From Cylindrodendrum hubeiense (taxonomy: Eukaryota > Ascomycota > Sordariomycetes > Hypocreales > Nectriaceae): a DNA stretch of 10,181 nucleotides. The notes beneath the pieces are model-generated. The model saw only the letters and a program-made list of their open reading frames with translations, made no database searches and had not been told where the DNA came from. The DNA lies in NCBI GenBank assembly GCA_014621425.1, contig JAANBB010000791.1:1-10181 (forward strand), read 5' to 3'. This document shows positions 6,571-10,181 of the stretch, piece by piece (position 1 is the stretch's first letter; the number at the start of each line of letters is the position of its first letter). The translations under genes and the position numbers were made by a program.

Positions 6571-7381
6571 TCCGGGGCATCCCAGGTAAAACTAGCCGTT
6601 GCTCGCAATACGAGGACATAGCCAATTACCAGTCTAGCAACCCTGGCTCTCTCTTTCTATGTAATATCTTAGCTCTGCGAGCGCGGCCGCCCCATTACGA
6701 GGATGAATCTTTGAATTTTAATCCTAACTAACGTCAGCAGATGGAAGTTATAGATTAACTATGTATGACGGAGGAAAATATGTGCTGTAATATTAACAGA
6801 CACATAGCGGAGCAGTTGGCGCTGGCGAATACGAGGGTTCTCAATGTTTCAGCTTCGCTTAACCTTGACTGGGGCGGGAATAGCTGCACTGTAAGTGTTC
6901 CCAAGTCTAGGCCAGTAAAAATACCGAGAATAGGTTATTTTAGGAGGTTCCAAAGCTGAGAGAGGCACGGATGGGACTATAGAGCTTGATATGATAGGGA
7001 ATACAAGCTGAAGACACAAAATGAATGACAAGATGCTCTAACTCTATCCTTCATAGATAATTAGGCCTTAACATTCACCTACACTCCAAGTTCCAAGTCA
7101 CGTGGAGCGGTTAAAGGTTGGCAGTTTCCTACTGTGTTGATATATGTCACTGGGGAACAGTGCAGGAGTATGGATCGGAGACGAAATACGAATAAGTACG
7201 AGTAAATACGACTAGCTGAAGAGTTGAGGGTTTGCAATTAAAGCCAAAGAGGGCCCTTGTTGGTTTACATAATCGGGCCGCTTTATTCAGTTGTGAGTTA
7301 TATTTGGAGTGCCTCTTTTCTCAACTTTGATGTATTCCCCTGTCAATGACGTCGAAACTGGTCTTTTAATGGACCTTTACC
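6571..7381. other. Intergenic stretch, no gene supported
   Basis: A 64-codon plus-strand frame at 6765-6959 and a 60-codon minus frame at 6849-7031 overlap and have no recognisable feature. Other marks are a NotI-type GCGGCCGC near 6683, an imperfect hairpin ATGTG-CTGT / ACAG-A-CACAT at about 6779-6804, a CACGTG at 7099-7104, and three TACGA motifs spaced exactly 10 bases apart at 7187-7211. Confidence 0.45.
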
Positions 7382-7529
7382 GACTAAAATATGCGCGCGT
7401 CGTATACGGCGCACGGTGAGGCTAGTTTTGACTGCCGTATTGACCCCAACCTAGGCAATCCCAGGGGCTCTGTACGGCAATCAAGCTCGCCTCACTGGTC
7501 GCTGTACACGGTGCGTGCATAGTTTAGTC
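7382..7529. repeat. 148-bp imperfect palindrome, possible MITE or hairpin locus
   Basis: Bases pair about a single centre at 7455.5. The outer arms 7382-7422 and 7489-7529 match at 32 of 41 positions with no gap: GACTAAA at the ends, then ATGC, CGT, TAC, GTGAGGC. Of the nine mismatches, six are transitions. The arms continue inward with a one-base gap through TGCCGTA (7433-7439) / TACGGCA (7473-7479) to CCCC (7444-7447) / GGGG (7464-7467). There is no coding frame inside. TTTAC occurs on both sides (7376-7380, 7534-7538) but not directly abutting, so a target-site duplication is not established. A further copy of the end, TGACTAAAC, lies at 7558-7566. Confidence 0.6.
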
Positions 7530-7739
7530 AGGATTTACTACAACAGCACTAATAGAGTGACTAAACGAGGGGTCACTTGGCTGGGGGGTGGGTTGAGACT
7601 TAAGTGAGGCAAATTTACTGATGTACCGGTGTACCAAGCATCTGTAAGCACGTACAAGGGTTGCCGTTCTGTGATATCCTAGGGCGGCGAGCTAGCTGAA
7701 GGCTGCGCGGGTTGCTTTCCGAAGCATGGAATGTGGAGG

Positions 7740-7746
7740 TATTTAA
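7740..7746 (+). promoter_or_regulatory. TATA-like box of the FAD-oxidase gene
   Basis: TATTTAA ends 85 bases before the ATG at 7832. Its position inside the upstream part of the open frame (7712-7831) argues that translation starts at 7832 rather than at the earlier ATG at 7712. Confidence 0.4.
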
Positions 7747-7831
7747 GCATGCTACTGCCAGTATAGGCACGAGATGGAGAGCTATGCACGCACGCAGTAG
7801 CTGTGAAATCAATGACGGCAACTCTTCAAGC

Positions 7832-9334
7832 ATGGCTCAGACATATCCTCCACCCTCTATCTCTGGTCTTGAAGGCGCCTCGCTCACTACCATTGAAGCA
7901 GATGCCTCTTCCCTCCTCTCGATTCTTGATAAGCACCCGTCTCTACCCATCTTTACACGCTCAACCTCCGGATTTGAAAGCGTCCGTCAAACATGCAACA
8001 GTAATGTTACCACGCAGCCCCTAGCAATCGTGCGCCCTCGTACAGAAGCCGAAGTCAGCTCTGTAGTTATACATTGCGTTGGACATTCTCCACGCATACG
8101 ACTTGCGATCCGGACCGGCGGCCATGACATGTGGGAGCGCAGTCTCGTTGAAGATGGTGTTGTCATTGACCTCCGAGCCTTAGACCAGGTCGAGGTCGCT
8201 GAAGATAAGTCTTCTGCTCGGATTGGAGGCGGCATCATGGGTGGCGCACTTATCAGGCAGCTCGAAACCTTGGGCCTGAGCACTCCGACGGGCTTCTGCA
8301 CGGGCGTCGGCTATGCCGGGTGGGCTCTGGGTGGTGGTTATGGCGTATTGCAAGGAAAGTACGGTCTTGGTTGCGACCAGATCCTCGCCGCCCGAGTTGT
8401 GACTGCCTGCGGTGAAGTGGTTGACACTAAGGATGACTCAGAGCTTTTGTGGGCACTGCGTGGTGCCGGAAACGGCAACTTTGGAGTGGTGGTGGAGTTG
8501 ACGATCAAGGTCTACCCACGACCTGCGATGCTTGGTGGATACTTGGCTTACCCACTGGCAGACGCCAAGAATGTGTTCGCTAAGTTCCAGGAGTCCATCG
8601 CGGATGAGTTTCCTGATGAATTCTCGGGAGACTTCCTCTGCGGTGATGTGCCGGGTCTTGGACAGACCATCTTGATGTTGCATGCCTGGGTGCAGGAAGA
8701 TGGAGATCTCAGCAAGGCGAAGGCTCACCTCGAGAAGTTCCAAGGCATCGGAGATATATTGCTCAACACCGTCATTGAGAGTAAGTCCTCATAATCCATA
8801 ATATTCCTCCTCCCGACCGAAGCCAAGCTAATAAGTCTCGCAGCAACCCCGTGTGGCTTCGCCTCCTCCATAGACCCTGTTGCAGCAGTTCGACTTCCAT
8901 ATCACTTCCGCACCCGCACTGTCAAGGGGATAACACCTGAGCTGGTTCAGATCTTTCTAGAGACCGAGGGCACCATTGGCCCGAGCCACATCATCTCTCA
9001 CCACGCGCATGGCGCGGCCATTAAGCCGAGCCCAGAGTCTTGCTTCGTGAACCGCATGCCTCACATCGTCCTCGGATTCGGTGCGGCGCCGCCCCCACCA
9101 CACGGGCCAAGGAGTCCTGAGATGGACGCGGCCAGGGCGTATTCAAACGACTTAGCCACCAAGATCAAGGAGCGTGGGATGGCACTCGACAGTGCGTATA
9201 TGAACTTCTCGCCCCCGGAGGAGTGTGACACAGAGTTGTTTTACGGGAAGGAGACGATGGAGAGGCTGAAGGCACTGAAGAGGAGGTATGATGGGGCGAA
9301 CATCTTCTTCAAGGCGTATCCTCCGCTTGCATGA
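7832..9334 (+). CDS. FAD-linked oxidoreductase, berberine-bridge-enzyme (BBE) type
   Basis: Two exons (7832-8780, 8844-9334) encode 479 residues, a usual length for cytosolic fungal BBE-like enzymes. The N-terminal half is an FAD-binding PCMH-type domain: PLAIVRPRTEAEV (about 63-75), RTGGHD (94-99) with His98 at the 8-alpha-histidyl-FAD position, GVVIDLR (109-115), GFCTGVGYAGWALGGGYG (154-171) with Cys156 at the second covalent site, and GAGNGNFGVV (211-220). The C-terminal half ends with a BBE signature: YMNF (435-438), FYG (449-451), RLKALKRRYD. Having both His and Cys suggests bicovalent FAD, as in high-potential oxidases of alkaloids, sugars and polyketides; the substrate cannot be told. 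No signal peptide is seen, so it is probably intracellular. The start at 7832 has A at -3 and G at +4. The gene looks intact; no biosynthetic partner genes are in the window. Confidence 0.95.
8781..8843 (+). other. Intron of the FAD-oxidase gene
   Basis: 63 nt, phase 1. Perfect GTAAGT donor at 8781, CTAAT branch site at 8828-8832, and CGCAG acceptor ending at 8843. Removal joins VIE to TTPCGF and restores one frame to TGA 9332-9334; unspliced, translation stops at 8792-8794. Confidence 0.93.
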
Positions 9335-9889
9335 TAGTTCGAGGCCGAGTGCCGAATTCGTGATTACTAGAGACTTTCAAACCTTGCATGCTTGTGACCA
9401 GCCAAAGGTAAAAATATCCATATCCACGTAGTCCGCTCACTCAGATACCGAGATTGAACAATACCTCGGGCACAGTGTGATCCTGCACTGCTTCACTTGA
9501 GATGGGCATGACCCAAGCACAGACCGCATCTTGGTGAATCTGTGACCCTGAGAAGTTTGTGTGTAAAGATAGTCGCAACTGAGATGGGAGGGGATGAAGT
9601 AGGCCGAGAATTTAGTCATGTGTTTAGAGGATGATCAGGATTACTTGGTTTGGCTAAGTCGAGTTAGAGTTTGGAAATAAGTCGATGACACCACCTTGTA
9701 TCTTGAAAGACTGGACTTGAGAGAATATAGAATGCTTAATCAGGGGATATTAAAGCTGAGGGTCCCTAGTGCTTAGGAAATACTTGGGATGCCTCAAGCA
9801 CTCAAGGACTTTCATCAGGTGAAGAGAGAGATGGATGGCGAGTCGACCTCCTGGGCGAATAAATTTGTCAAAGGCTCATCGCAAGCTGA
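9335..9889. other. Intergenic stretch between converging reading frames
   Basis: No gene supported. A 60-codon minus-strand frame at 9437-9619 is Ser/Cys/Thr-rich and unrecognised. The stretch probably holds the 3' ends of the flanking transcripts. Confidence 0.45.
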
Positions 9890-10129
9890 TCATTCTGGGG
9901 AGCCTGGTACTAGCTTTGTGATAAAGTCAAGGAGGGATGGAAGTATAATATGAAAAGGGTCAAGCAAGGTTGGGCGTTTTTCCTCGAGTTGGGCAGAAAG
10001 GTCTGGAAGTTCGTTCTCGAAAACGTGCAACATGTTGCTGTGGCCATATAGACGGTGCTTTCTGCCGTAACAAAGGGGTGGTAGTGGATTAAGCAGAACC
10101 TGGCGTATATTTTCAGCTGGGGAGATATC
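9890..10129 (-). CDS. Possible terminal exon of an unidentified gene at the right edge
   Basis: On the minus strand a frame is open from 10129 (after TAG 10132-10130) to TGA 9892-9890, 79 codons. It reads like a protein C-terminus: PLPPLCYGRKHRLYGHSN, then LPDLSAQLEEKRPTLLDPF, then a Leu/Ile-rich amphipathic stretch ending VPGSPE. Upstream of the TAG the same frame stays open to the window edge (16 codons, including IEIYWDVFHG). So either the TAG is the end of an intron (GGCTAG acceptor, exon starting at 10129) or it is a nonsense mutation in a decaying gene. No family is recognised. By length alone this could be chance; the call rests on residue composition. Confidence 0.35.
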   Translation of the reverse strand, partial: DISPAENIRQVLLNPLPPLCYGRKHRLYGHSNMLHVFENELPDLSAQLEEKRPTLLDPFHIILPSLLDFITKLVPGSPE

Positions 10130-10181
10130 CTAGCCGTGAAAAACGTCCCAGTAAATCTCAATAAAAGTGCAGTCTCTGTTT

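Noticed and set aside
6680..6690. NotI-type GCGGCCGC as possible vector or linker
   Set aside because: No adjoining polylinker or vector sequence; the surrounding DNA looks like ordinary fungal sequence.
1686..7104. Three CACGTG E-box motifs (1686-1691, 4055-4060, 7099-7104)
   Set aside because: A 6-bp motif is expected about two to three times in 10 kb; positions do not share a promoter arrangement.
7712..7831. Upstream extension of the FAD-oxidase frame by 40 residues from ATG 7712
   Set aside because: The added residues have no targeting signal or family similarity, a TATA-like box lies within them, and ATG 7832 has a better context and gives the usual length.
7987..8743. Minus-strand open frames inside the FAD-oxidase gene
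   Set aside because: Antisense shadows of a clearly identified enzyme frame.

Overview
The window looks like nuclear DNA of a filamentous ascomycete (Pezizomycotina). Introns are short (about 49 to 63 nt), with GTAAGT or GTATGA donors, CTAAY branch sites and CAG acceptors. The proteins (a fungal-type ankyrin array, a berberine-bridge-type flavoprotein, a prepro secreted Cys-rich protein) and two very AT-rich, TpA-loaded blocks that look like repeat-induced point mutation (RIP) agree with this. No tRNA, rRNA, CRISPR array or intact transposase was seen. Species cannot be told from the sequence.

Layout. Positions 2-613 (+) are the 3' end of an ankyrin-repeat gene whose start lies outside the window; it ends in a bipartite-type nuclear localisation signal. 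Positions 1759-2536 (-) hold a probable small two-pass membrane protein split by introns, with one unresolved frame junction. Positions 2537-3220 look like its upstream region. Positions 3223-3560 are an AT-rich block. Positions 3560-4590 are non-coding or unresolved and end in a TATA-type promoter. Positions 4594-5490 (+) encode a single-exon secreted protein with signal peptide, pro-region, KR processing site and a ten-cysteine mature domain. Positions 5491-5980 contain a cluster of small perfect hairpins. Positions 5980-6320 are a second AT-rich block, followed by a GC-richer island (6326-6690) with an unassigned minus-strand open frame. Positions 7382-7529 form a large imperfect palindrome. 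Positions 7832-9334 (+) encode a two-exon FAD-linked oxidase with one clear intron. The right edge (9890-10129, -) carries an open frame that may be the end of another gene.

The genes do not form an evident pathway or cluster. The most distinctive arrangement is the secreted-protein gene isolated between two RIP-like AT-rich blocks, a layout typical of accessory compartments in fungal genomes. The FAD oxidase could belong to secondary metabolism, but no synthase, tailoring gene or cluster regulator is visible here. I did not find a clearly new multi-gene system. The best leads are the secreted protein, the 148-bp palindrome and the membrane-protein gene structure.
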